Assembly: GCA_041580235.1 (NCBI GenBank)
Contig: JBFGEG010000003.1
Span: forward strand, 4,984-68,983
DNA length: 64,000 nucleotides
DNA from: JADFOJ01 sp041580235
GTDB lineage: Bacteria > Planctomycetota > Phycisphaerae > Phycisphaerales > SM1A02
Reading direction: 5' to 3'
In this document: positions 17,033 through 25,048 of the stretch, in pieces
Layout of the letters: each line of letters begins with the position of its first letter
How positions within the stretch are numbered: position 1 is the first letter of the stretch
Notes under the pieces: model-generated
Databases searched by the model: none
Told to the model about the DNA's origin: nothing
What the model saw: only the letters and a program-made list of their open reading frames with translations
Program-made: the position numbers and the translations under genes

Positions 17033-17638
17033 TCAGCTCCGGCGGGTTTGAGTCGTGTCGTTCAGGATACGGCGGACCTGCTCGGTAAGCTCCTTCAGAT
17101 CGCCGTTGTTGCTCACAACATAATCGGATCTTGCACGCTTCTCGTCAAGCGGCAGTTGTGAAACTTCTCTTTTCCTCAAGTCATCCTCGGTCCATCCACG
17201 GGAGGCCGCCGCTCGAGCGAGCCTCACGGAGAGATCGGCATCGACGAAGATGACCGCATCGCACTCGGCGTCGAGGCCTGCCTCGAACAGGAGTGGTGCG
17301 TCAATCACGAGGGCCCGGGCATCACTCGGCGCGGCGTCGAAAATCTCCCGGCGACGCTGCTCGATCCACGGATGGACGAGAGATTCTAGGCGTTTCAGCT
17401 CCGGGGGACGAGAAAAGACGATCCCGGCCACCGCGGCCCGATCGATCTCGCCCGACTCGTCGAGCACCTCCCGGCCCCACCATCCAACGATCGTCTCGCG
17501 AATCGCCGGGTCGCGCAGGGATTGCCGGGCCAGGTCATCGCTGTCGGCCACGACGCAGCCGAGCTCGGCAAGCACCCCCGCCACGGTGCTTTTGCCCGAA
17601 CCCACGCCACCGGCGACGCCGAGGATGGGAGGACTCAC
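17033..17638 (-). CDS. coaE: dephospho-CoA kinase
   Basis: The 201-residue product opens with a P-loop, GVAGGVGSGKST, followed by the D-DDLAR segment, the LVHPWIEQRRR lid region and VIDAPLLFEAGLD, all CoaE hallmarks. It catalyses the last step of CoA synthesis, phosphorylating the 3' hydroxyl of dephospho-CoA. The GTG start overlaps the cysS stop in GTGA, indicating coupling. Confidence 0.97.
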   Translation of the reverse strand: MSPPILGVAGGVGSGKSTVAGVLAELGCVVADSDDLARQSLRDPAIRETIVGWWGREVLDESGEIDRAAVAGIVFSRPPELKRLESLVHPWIEQRRREIFDAAPSDARALVIDAPLLFEAGLDAECDAVIFVDADLSVRLARAAASRGWTEDDLRKREVSQLPLDEKRARSDYVVSNNGDLKELTEQVRRILNDTTQTRRS

Positions 17639-19176
17639 CTGGCCACCCTGGTCCAGGTGGTCTGGCCGTCGGGCTCATCCTTGATCGCGATTCCCATCTC
17701 GATCAGCTCGTCTCGGATGACATCGGCCTCGGCAAAGTTCCTTTGGTCGCGGGCGTTCTTGCGCTTCTTGATGAGGACTTCGATCTGCGCCTCGTCGACG
17801 CCGGCATCGCTCGTGCCGGCTTGGCCCTCGAGCTCCAGCACGCCCAGCGTCCGCAGCATGGTCCGCAGTGACTCGAGCTCGCGGGCGACACCACCGTCGC
17901 CGGTTTCGTCGCCGGCCTTGGTGTAGACGCCGACCGCCTTGTTGAGCGCGCCGATCGCACCGGCGACGTTCACGTCGTCGGACAGGGCGGTTGTGAACGT
18001 CTCGAGCGAATCGGTCAGGGGTGTCCCCCCGTCGGCGAGACCGCCCCCGCCCTCCAGCCGCGTCTCCAGTCGACCCCAGCGATCGACCATCCGTTGGGAG
18101 TCCTTGAGGCCCTGGAACGAGAAGACCGCGTTGGAGCGGTAGTGGGTCTTGGTGAGCTCCAGACGCACCGCCGCCGGCGAGGCGCCCTGGGCCAGCAGAT
18201 CGGCCAGCGTGTAGAAGTTGCCCTTGCTCTTGGACATCTTCTCCCGCTCGACGGAGAGGTGCCGCGTGTGGAACCAGTAGCGGGCGAAGAAGCGCTCGCC
18301 GGTGGCCGCGCACGCCTGGGCGATCTCGCACTCGTGGTGGGGGAAGATGTTGTCCTCGCCGCCGGAGTGAATGTCGATCACGCCGTCGGTGTCGGCGCCG
18401 AGCAGGCTCTGGGCCATCACCGAGCACTCCAGGTGCCAGCCGGGATAACCCTCGCCCCAGGGGCTTGGCCACCGCATGATGTGCTGGTCGTCGGGCTTCC
18501 AGAGAAGAAAGTCCGCCGGGTGCTTCTTGACGGCCTGATGGGCGGCGTCGATGCGGCCGCCGGCCGCCTCGCGGAGCTTGTCGAGGCTGTTGCCGCTCAG
18601 ACGCCCGTACTCGGGAAACGAGCGCACGTCGAAGTACACCACGCCGTCATCGGCAACGTAGGCGCTGCCCTTGTTCAGCAGCGATTCGATGAGCGCGATC
18701 ATCTGCGGGACGTACTGGGTCGGCCGCGGCATGAGCTCGGGGCGGGTTTCGCCCTCGAGTGCCACCTTCAGGCCCAGCCGCCGGGCGTCGGCGAGGAACG
18801 CCTCGGCGTAGTAGTCGGCGATCGCGTAGGGGTCACCGGGGTCGATGTCGCCGGCTTCACGCGGCAGCGTGCCCGCCTTCTTGGCCTCCAGCAGGCGGCG
18901 GCTGGCGACCTCCATGCGGTCCTCGCCCTCGTCGGCGGTGTCCTCGGTCATGTGGCCCACGTCGGTCATGTTCATGACGTGGGCGACCTGGTAGCCGAGC
19001 AGCTCCAGGGTGCGACGCAGCAGGTCGGCGTTGAGAAACGACCGGAAGTTCCCGATGTGCGCGAAGTCGTAGACGGTCGGCCCGCAGCTGTAGAACGTCA
19101 CGCGCTTCTGCGCGGGGTCGAGCGGCGTGAAGATCTCCTCGGTGCCGGTGAGCGTGTTGTAGAGACGCAACGACAT
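17635..19176 (-). CDS. cysS: cysteinyl-tRNA synthetase
   Basis: The 513-residue product has the class I HIGH-type motif as HIGN (within SCGPTVYDFAHIGNF), the zinc ligands CGP...C...HHECE, and KMSKSKGN. The C-terminal DALR domain and an Arg/Lys-rich end follow. It is slightly longer than the E. coli enzyme (461). The start at 19176 matches the family; TACCGT lies 7 nt upstream and no Shine-Dalgarno sequence is visible. The gene is followed by coaE with a 4-nt overlap. Confidence 0.98.
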   Translation of the reverse strand: MSLRLYNTLTGTEEIFTPLDPAQKRVTFYSCGPTVYDFAHIGNFRSFLNADLLRRTLELLGYQVAHVMNMTDVGHMTEDTADEGEDRMEVASRRLLEAKKAGTLPREAGDIDPGDPYAIADYYAEAFLADARRLGLKVALEGETRPELMPRPTQYVPQMIALIESLLNKGSAYVADDGVVYFDVRSFPEYGRLSGNSLDKLREAAGGRIDAAHQAVKKHPADFLLWKPDDQHIMRWPSPWGEGYPGWHLECSVMAQSLLGADTDGVIDIHSGGEDNIFPHHECEIAQACAATGERFFARYWFHTRHLSVEREKMSKSKGNFYTLADLLAQGASPAAVRLELTKTHYRSNAVFSFQGLKDSQRMVDRWGRLETRLEGGGGLADGGTPLTDSLETFTTALSDDVNVAGAIGALNKAVGVYTKAGDETGDGGVARELESLRTMLRTLGVLELEGQAGTSDAGVDEAQIEVLIKKRKNARDQRNFAEADVIRDELIEMGIAIKDEPDGQTTWTRVAR

Positions 19177-19183
19177 CCACGAG

Positions 19184-19189
19184 ACGGTA
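19184..19189 (-). promoter_or_regulatory. -10-like TACCGT, 7 nt before the cysS ATG
   Basis: The hexamer lies at the distance expected for transcription to start at the ATG. It sits in the 43-nt spacer after the acetyltransferase gene. No -35 is clear. Confidence 0.3.
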
Positions 19190-19219
19190 CGAGCGCCGGC
19201 GGGTATCGGCAAGTGGTCG

Positions 19220-19807
19220 TCACGCCGGGAACCGCGGCCGGCGCGGTCGGGCGGGCTCGCCGATGCACACCTGCCCCGCCGGCAGATTGCCGAACGCGCT
19301 GGAGCGGGCGGCGAGCAGGCAGCCGTCGCCGAGGGTGACCCCGGGGCCGACGAAGGCGTCGGTCGCGATCCACACGCCCTTTCCCACGCGGATGGGGCGG
19401 CGCACGATGCGCATGTCGCGGCGGCGATAGTCGTGGGTGCCGGCGCACAGGTGCGCGTAGGGGCTCACCCGCGTCTCGTCGCCGATTTCGACGACCCCCA
19501 TGCAGTTGATGATCACCTGGTGATCAATGACGACGTCGCGGCCGATCGTGAGGTTCCACGGGAAGTAGACGCGGACGGACGGCGCGATCCGAGCCGACCC
19601 GTGCACGCTCGCCCCGAAGACACGCAGCAGCAGGATCCGCCACCAGTTGAAGGGGCTGGGCCGGAACAGGAGCACCCGAGCGATCGACCAGCAGAAGCTG
19701 CCGAGCCGCTCTCCGATCGTCTGGGGCAGAAACGCGCGACGCCGGGGATCGCGGATCTCGGTAGGGGCCGGCTCGCCGGTCTCGACGGGAGCGGAGTTCG
19801 CAGTCAT
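19220..19807 (-). CDS. WcaF-like hexapeptide acetyltransferase
   Basis: The 195-residue product is a left-handed beta-helix acyltransferase: hexapeptide turns begin near residue 75 (HGSARIAPSVRV, PWNLTIGRDVVI), with the HLCAGTHDYRRRDM active-site loop and the final GKGVWIATDAFVGPGVTLGDG repeats. It is close to colanic acid acetyltransferase WcaF. ATGA overlaps with the upstream GT2 fusion gene. It probably O-acetylates a sugar in the polysaccharide made by this cluster, using acetyl-CoA in the cytoplasm. Confidence 0.9.
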   Translation of the reverse strand: MTANSAPVETGEPAPTEIRDPRRRAFLPQTIGERLGSFCWSIARVLLFRPSPFNWWRILLLRVFGASVHGSARIAPSVRVYFPWNLTIGRDVVIDHQVIINCMGVVEIGDETRVSPYAHLCAGTHDYRRRDMRIVRRPIRVGKGVWIATDAFVGPGVTLGDGCLLAARSSAFGNLPAGQVCIGEPARPRRPRFPA

Positions 19808-21306
19808 GTCAGCACCCGCTCCTTGATCGGCTTGGCCGGGTTGCCCACGAAGACCTGACCCGGCGCGAGGTCCTTGTAGGTGCTCGACCGCGCGCCGACG
19901 ACGCTCAGCGACCCGATGGTCACGCCCGGTCCGACGAAGGCGTCGGCCCCGATCCACACGTCGTCGCCGATCGTGATGGGTGAGCGGATGAGGCGGAACG
20001 AGCGATCGGTGTGGTCGTGCGTGCCGGCGCAGAGGTGGGCGTACTGGCTGATGATCGACCGCTTGCCGATCCGGATTGGGCCGAGCCCGTAAAGGATCGC
20101 GTGGTCGCCGACCGACGCTTCGTCGTCGATGTCGATCATCCACGGCACCTCGATGTGAGCCGAGGGGCGGATCGCCACGCCCTGCCCGATCCTGGCGCCG
20201 AAGAGACGCAGCAGAGACGCACGAAAGCGGTACCAGTTGTGGAAGCTGACCCGGAAGATCGGCTTGCCCACGAGCATCCACAACGCGCGGCCGACCTTCT
20301 CCTTGAAGCTCCAGGGGCTGGCCTCCGGCTGAATCTGGACGGCGGCCTCGGCGAAGTCCGCCGACGAGCCGCCGTCGCCGCGGTCCGGGAGCATGACCGG
20401 TTCCCCGCCCTCGGCCACGGCCAGACCGCCCTGGACCGGCGGTGGCGTGTCGTCCGGGATGGCCCGGCGGCCCCTCTGTTTCGCCTGGCGACGCAGCTCA
20501 CGGAGCTTGAGCACGACCATCGCGTCGTACATGCTGATGAAGCGGCAGAACTCCAGGCCCGCCCGGCCGTCGAGGATGCCGAGACGCAGGACGTACATGT
20601 AGAGGAACCGCCACAGCCCCGGCAGCGGCGCGTGCGGCATGACCCAGCGTTTCAGGAGGCGGCGCCGTCCCGCCGCACGTGTCAGGTGGGCCGCCTCGCT
20701 GCTCGGGTTGCCGTTACTCATCTCCCGGAAGATCGCCCGCGCCTCCAGCGTCGAGTAGCGGTTGTGCTTGGCGTAGTAATGCTCGAGGCCGCGGCGATCG
20801 TCGTGGATCATGGCGTCATTGATGTAGCCCACCGGCTCGTCCATGATCACGTGCTCGTGGACCTCCCGCGGCTCGTAGCGGCCCTTGCCCTTCTTGAAGA
20901 AGCGCAGGTTCCAGTTCGGGAAGAAGCCGCAGTGGCGAATGGGCTTGCCCATGAAGTACTGAACCCGATTGATGAAAAACCCATTCTCCGGCACGGTCTC
21001 CGGCGGGTGGGAGGCGGTGTCCACCAGCCGCCCGCGGAGCCGCGGCGTGATGACCTCGTCGGCGTCGACGATGAGAATCCACGGTGACTCGAAGGGCAGG
21101 TTGTCCAGCGCCCAGTTCTTCTGGCGGGCGTAACCCTCCCAGTCGTGGTGAACGACCTCGGCCCCCAGCGAGCGGGCGATCTCCTGGGTGCCGTCGGTCG
21201 AGCCGGAGTCGACGACGAAGATCTTGTTGGTCCAACCCTGCAAGGCGCGCAGGCAGTGCGGCAGGTTCACCGACTCGTTGTGGGCGATGATCATGACGTC
21301 GATCAT
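19804..21306 (-). CDS. GT2 glycosyltransferase fused to a WcaF-like acetyltransferase
   Basis: The N-terminal 260 residues are a GT-A glycosyltransferase: VMIIAHNESVNLPHCL, FVVDSGSTDGTQEIA, and the metal motif LIVDADEV, followed by the RHCGFFPNWNLRFFKKG region seen in WaaE/KdtX-like enzymes. After a linker near residues 290-330, a second domain (about residues 340-500) is a complete hexapeptide acetyltransferase with HLCAGTHDHTDRSFR. Such fusion of sugar transfer and acetylation is unusual. The start at 21306 fits the GT2 fold; a GTG at 21339, overlapping the preceding stop, is possible. Confidence 0.88.
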   Translation of the reverse strand: MIDVMIIAHNESVNLPHCLRALQGWTNKIFVVDSGSTDGTQEIARSLGAEVVHHDWEGYARQKNWALDNLPFESPWILIVDADEVITPRLRGRLVDTASHPPETVPENGFFINRVQYFMGKPIRHCGFFPNWNLRFFKKGKGRYEPREVHEHVIMDEPVGYINDAMIHDDRRGLEHYYAKHNRYSTLEARAIFREMSNGNPSSEAAHLTRAAGRRRLLKRWVMPHAPLPGLWRFLYMYVLRLGILDGRAGLEFCRFISMYDAMVVLKLRELRRQAKQRGRRAIPDDTPPPVQGGLAVAEGGEPVMLPDRGDGGSSADFAEAAVQIQPEASPWSFKEKVGRALWMLVGKPIFRVSFHNWYRFRASLLRLFGARIGQGVAIRPSAHIEVPWMIDIDDEASVGDHAILYGLGPIRIGKRSIISQYAHLCAGTHDHTDRSFRLIRSPITIGDDVWIGADAFVGPGVTIGSLSVVGARSSTYKDLAPGQVFVGNPAKPIKERVLT

Positions 21307-21335
21307 GGCGGCACCAGGGCGTGTGCGAGCCGCGG

Positions 21336-21992
21336 TCACGCGTCGTTCCCGGCCGCGGGCGGCTCCGGGCCCGCGGCCCGCAGGGTCCGCGGGCCGGTGG
21401 GCCGGGCAGGGGTCCCCGTCGCCACGACCCACTCCGGCAGATCCTTGAAGACCGACGATCGCGCCCCCACCACGGTGCCGTCGCCGATGGTCACGCCGGG
21501 CCCGACAAAGACGTCGGCGGCCAGCCAGCAGCGGCGGCCGATCGTGATGGGCCGGGGGACCAGCGGGTGCTCGGCGTCCTCGTGGTCGTGCGTCGCCGCA
21601 CAGAGATAGCCGTACTGGCTGACCGTCGAGTCGGCGCCGATGGTGATGGGGGCGACCGCGTAGATGTCAACATCGTCGCCGATGCAGGAGTTCTCATCCA
21701 TCGTGAGGTTCCACGGCGCCCAGCACCGCGCCCGCGGGTAGACCCGCGCCGTGGGGTGCAGTCGGGCCCCGAAGCCGCGCAGCAGCAGGTTGCGCCACCG
21801 GTGCAGGTTACGCGGCGACGGGCGGAACAGCACCACGTAGACGATCGACCACATCGCCCGCGCGGCGCGGTTGCCCAGGCCGTGCGGGCTGTCTCGCCGG
21901 GGGGCGGGCGCCGGCGGCGTGGACCGGGGGGGGCCGGTCGAGTCGTCGGCGGGCGGCGCCGCTGCCTGGTGATGGGCCGGGGCCGAGCTCAT
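21336..21992 (-). CDS. WcaF-like hexapeptide acetyltransferase
   Basis: The 218-residue product is paralogous to the acetyltransferases at 19220 and in the 19804 fusion, with LLLRGFGARLHPTARVYP, YLCAATHDHEDAEHPLV and WLAADVFVGPGVTIGDG. The first 40 residues are Pro/Ala-rich and low complexity. The start overlaps the stop of the GT4 gene in ATGA. It is likely to acetylate a cluster-specific sugar residue. Confidence 0.88.
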   Translation of the reverse strand: MSSAPAHHQAAAPPADDSTGPPRSTPPAPAPRRDSPHGLGNRAARAMWSIVYVVLFRPSPRNLHRWRNLLLRGFGARLHPTARVYPRARCWAPWNLTMDENSCIGDDVDIYAVAPITIGADSTVSQYGYLCAATHDHEDAEHPLVPRPITIGRRCWLAADVFVGPGVTIGDGTVVGARSSVFKDLPEWVVATGTPARPTGPRTLRAAGPEPPAAGNDA

Positions 21993-23221
21993 GCGACGCC
22001 TCGCTCGAGGATGTCGCAGAACCTGTTGCACAGCACGTCCTTGCTGAGCTGCCGGGTCACGATGTCGCGGGCCCGCCGCCCCATGGCCTCCAGCTGCGAG
22101 GCCGGCGTTCGGATGATGGTCTCGATCGTGGCCATGGCGCCGTCCACGTCGCCATGCTGAATGTGCCAGCCGATCTCCTGCTCGTTGATGATGTCCGAGA
22201 CGTGGCAGGGCTCCGGGCCCAGCAACAGAATCGGCCGGGCCACGGCCATGGCTCCGTACACCTTGCACGGGTGGACGACGCCGACCACGGGGTCGCCGAC
22301 CGACACCAGGTGGACATCGGCGGCGGACAGCGAGTACCTGATCTGCGACAGCGGCTGGTAGGGCAGCGAACGGATGTTGGCGGGTCGGTGACGCTCGATG
22401 GTGTCGTCGACTTCCGGCTTGCACACGCCCCCGCCCACGAACATGAACACCAGCTCCGGCCGGTCCTGGAGACGCAGGGCCGCCTCGAGGATGGTGGTCA
22501 CGGGGTTGGTGATGCCGTGGTTGCCGCTGTACATGATGACGAAGCGGCCATCGAGCCCGTGCTCGGCGCGGAAGGGGTTGTCGCCGTGATCGACCACGGC
22601 GAGGTGATCGTCGTGGGGCCACGGCGGCATGATGGTCTGCTTGTCGCGCACGTCGCGCTTGCGATTGAGGCGGTCGGCCATGAAGCGGTCCAGAACGATG
22701 ACATCGCGGGCCCGCTTGAGAATCCGGCGATTGAGCCAGTTGAAGACGCGGGCCGGCAGCGACCGTTCGGTGATCCGGCCCAGCTCGATCATCTGGTCGG
22801 GGTTGAGGTCCATCACCCAGTACTTGATGGGCACCCGGCGCACCGCCGCAATGACCATGGCCGCCACCGAGCACATCGGCGGTGACGTGCTGACCATGAT
22901 GACGCCCAGGCGGCGGGTGAAGACCCCCCGCGCGATGCACTGGAGCATGAACGACGTCCCCGCCAGCAGCCTCAGGGTGATCGAGCTCTTGCCGAACGAC
23001 GATAGCGGGAGCCGCCGCACCCGGACGCCGTGGCGGTGCTCGCGGGCGGGGTACTTGATCGATGGGTCGTCGAAGCCGCGGTTGGCCGCGAGCACGACCA
23101 CCCGCCAGCCGCGGGCGGCCATCATCTCGGCGGCGTCGGCCACGTGCTGGCCCACGCTGGCCGGGTCGGGCGGGTAGACCTGGCTGAGAACGAGGAGAGT
23201 GGAAGGAGAGCCGTCAGCCAT
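21989..23221 (-). CDS. GT4 family glycosyltransferase (WbuB-like)
   Basis: The 410-residue GT-B protein has an N-terminal donor-side loop (LSQVYPPDPASVGQHV), VMDLNPDQMIELG in the middle and the C-terminal sugar-nucleotide region FVIMYSGNHGITNPV...FVGGGVCKPEVD...LPYQPLSQIRYSLSAADVHLV. This is the WbuB/WcaI-like branch. It acts at the cytoplasmic face on lipid-linked saccharides. The ATG at 23221 lies inside an R3 heptad run and has no Shine-Dalgarno sequence. Confidence 0.88.
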   Translation of the reverse strand: MADGSPSTLLVLSQVYPPDPASVGQHVADAAEMMAARGWRVVVLAANRGFDDPSIKYPAREHRHGVRVRRLPLSSFGKSSITLRLLAGTSFMLQCIARGVFTRRLGVIMVSTSPPMCSVAAMVIAAVRRVPIKYWVMDLNPDQMIELGRITERSLPARVFNWLNRRILKRARDVIVLDRFMADRLNRKRDVRDKQTIMPPWPHDDHLAVVDHGDNPFRAEHGLDGRFVIMYSGNHGITNPVTTILEAALRLQDRPELVFMFVGGGVCKPEVDDTIERHRPANIRSLPYQPLSQIRYSLSAADVHLVSVGDPVVGVVHPCKVYGAMAVARPILLLGPEPCHVSDIINEQEIGWHIQHGDVDGAMATIETIIRTPASQLEAMGRRARDIVTRQLSKDVLCNRFCDILERGVA

Positions 23222-23230
23222 GAGCCGTCA
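23210..23230. repeat. R3 heptanucleotide microrepeat spanning the GT4 start codon
   Basis: On the minus strand TGACGGC TCATGGC TGACGGC runs in heptads, and the GT4 ATG (23219-23221) lies in the middle one. Part of the repeat is therefore translated. Confidence 0.4.
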
Positions 23231-23280
23231 CCCGGGAGGGTCGAACGCCCGCCGGAAAAGGGGGGCCGGGCTCCCTTGTC

Positions 23281-23304
23281 CTTCGTGCCTTCGTGCCTTC
23301 GTGC
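23281..23304. repeat. tandem 8-mer repeat, (CTTCGTGC)x3
   Basis: Three exact copies in a row lie in the 93-nt spacer between the epimerase and GT4 genes, with one degenerate unit before them. This could be a slippage-prone spacer in the 5' region of the GT4 gene. Confidence 0.8.
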
Positions 23305-23314
23305 CTGAATCCCC

Positions 23315-24316
23315 CTACGCGCTGGCGGCCTTGGCGCCGTGCTTGGCCATGTACTCGTCGTGGATCCAGGCGTAGGTCCTGGCCATCCCGTCGCGGAGAC
23401 GGGTGTCCGGCTCCCAGCCGAGATACTTCTTGATCAGCGTGTTGTCGCTGTTGCGGCCGTTGACGCCCTTCGGTGCGTCGAGCTTGTACTGACGGTTCAG
23501 CTTGATGCCGGCGATCTCCTCCACGATGTCGACGAGCTGGTTGATGGTGACGAGCTCGTTGGACCCGAGGTTGATCGGCTCGAGAATGTCGCTCCGCATG
23601 ATCATGTCGATGCCCTTGAGGCAGTCGTCGATCCACATGAAGCTGCGGGTCTGCTTGCCGTCGCCCCAGATCTCGATGTCGTGGTCGCCGGTCGCCTTGC
23701 AGTGGATGACCTTGCGGCAGATGGCGGCGGGGGCCTTCTCGCGACCGCCGTCCCACGTCCCGTGCGGGCCATAGACGTTGTGGAAGCGGGCGACGCGGCA
23801 CGCGAGCCCGAAGTCCTCCATGAAGTGGCGGCACATGCGCTCCGAGAAGAGCTTCTCCCACCCGTAGCCGTCCTCGGCGTCGGCCGGATAGGCGTCCTCC
23901 TCCTTGAGGGCCACGACGTCCTCGCTCTTCTGCTTCTCCTGGTTGTAGACGCACGCCGAGGAGGAGTAGAAGAAGCGCTTCACGCCGCAGTCCTTGGCGG
24001 CCAGCACCATGTGGGTGTTGATGAGCACTGACAGCATGCACAGCGCCTTGTTGTTCTCGATGAAGCCCATCCCGCCCATGTCGGCCGCGAGCTGGTAGAT
24101 CTCGGTCGCATCGTCGCACGCGGTGTAGCAATTGCCCTTCTCCTGAAGGTCGAGCTGCAGGTTCTCCGCCGCGTCGTGGACCTGATACCACTGGTCGAAC
24201 GGCTTGATGTCGACCGAGCGGACCCGGTTGAATCCGCGGCGCAGCAGATCCGCCACGAGGTGACCGCCGATGAACCCGCCGCCACCGGCGACGACAATGA
24301 GCTGATCCTTCTTCAT
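23315..24316 (-). CDS. NAD-dependent epimerase, GDP-mannose 3,5-epimerase-like
   Basis: The 333-residue extended short-chain dehydrogenase has GGGGFIGGHL (NAD binding), the AADMGGMGFI motif typical of GDP-mannose 3,5-epimerases, SSSACVY, and a YGWEK catalytic Tyr-Lys pair. Its SFMWIDDC region binds the sugar nucleotide. The start at 24316 is preferred over 24322 because AAGGA then lies 6 nt upstream. It probably supplies an NDP-sugar to the glycosyltransferases downstream, as the first gene of the polysaccharide cluster. Confidence 0.9.
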   Translation of the reverse strand: MKKDQLIVVAGGGGFIGGHLVADLLRRGFNRVRSVDIKPFDQWYQVHDAAENLQLDLQEKGNCYTACDDATEIYQLAADMGGMGFIENNKALCMLSVLINTHMVLAAKDCGVKRFFYSSSACVYNQEKQKSEDVVALKEEDAYPADAEDGYGWEKLFSERMCRHFMEDFGLACRVARFHNVYGPHGTWDGGREKAPAAICRKVIHCKATGDHDIEIWGDGKQTRSFMWIDDCLKGIDMIMRSDILEPINLGSNELVTINQLVDIVEEIAGIKLNRQYKLDAPKGVNGRNSDNTLIKKYLGWEPDTRLRDGMARTYAWIHDEYMAKHGAKAASA

Positions 24317-24513
24317 CCCCATTCCTTTCCGTCTTGCCTGAGCCCTCGAAAGGGCCGTATCCGGTACGTAGCAACCGCCCGCCCGGGTTCGGATTCAGTG
24401 CGGCTCCAAGTGGTCCGGTAGGGGCCGAAGCGGCGACGGTGACCTATTTTCGCAGGACTTCGTCCTCCGCGGCGAGGACTCACAGCCCCAAAACGGGGGT
24501 CTGTCCAAGGACC

Positions 24514-25047
24514 TCAGCCCTTGAAGCTGACCCTGCCGCCGATGAGGGAGTCGGTCCTGGGATCGCCGGGAGGCGAGGCCGGGTCCTGGGCGGGGGCGTC
24601 GGCGAGGTCGCCGGCGGCCGCATTCTCCTCGGCCAGCTTGGCCAGCAGCATCGTCCAGGTCTGGTGCTCGTACTCCAGCAGCCTGATCACCTCGTCGAGG
24701 ATGGCGGGCTCACGCTCGTGGCTGGCCGCCATGAGCCGCGTGTACATGAAGGTGTACAGGCCCGACAGCCGCTTGCACAGGTCGGGGGCGTGCTCCGGCT
24801 GCAGGCTGTTGATGAGCTCCAGGATGATCTGCTGGCAGCGGGTGATACCGTTGAAGACGGCCTCGTAGTCCTGATCGATCAGACCCTGCCGGGCCTGGCG
24901 GGCGAACTTCAGTGCCCCGTCAAAGAGCAGGAGCCGCAGCTCCGCCGGGTTCGCGGTCAGCACCTTGGTCTTGAGGTAGGGGTTGGGCTCCGACGTCGCG
25001 CTCATCTGGGGTTCTATCGGACGATCGGAGGGCCGTCTTTGGCTCAC
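24514..25047 (-). CDS. fliS: flagellar export chaperone FliS
   Basis: The 177-residue helical protein contains NPYLKTKVLTANPAELRLLLFDGALKF, the FliS signature, and the central LYTFMYTRLMAASHERE helix. The C-terminal 35 residues are a Pro/Asp-rich tail. FliS binds the flagellin C terminus and prevents premature assembly. The GTG at 25047 lies 1 nt after the fliD stop; the ATG at 25005 would give the usual family length. The 191-nt spacer downstream contains terminator-like hairpins (AGGAC/GTCCT, CCCC/GGGG). Confidence 0.93.
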   Translation of the reverse strand: MSQRRPSDRPIEPQMSATSEPNPYLKTKVLTANPAELRLLLFDGALKFARQARQGLIDQDYEAVFNGITRCQQIILELINSLQPEHAPDLCKRLSGLYTFMYTRLMAASHEREPAILDEVIRLLEYEHQTWTMLLAKLAEENAAAGDLADAPAQDPASPPGDPRTDSLIGGRVSFKG

Positions 25048-25048
25048 C

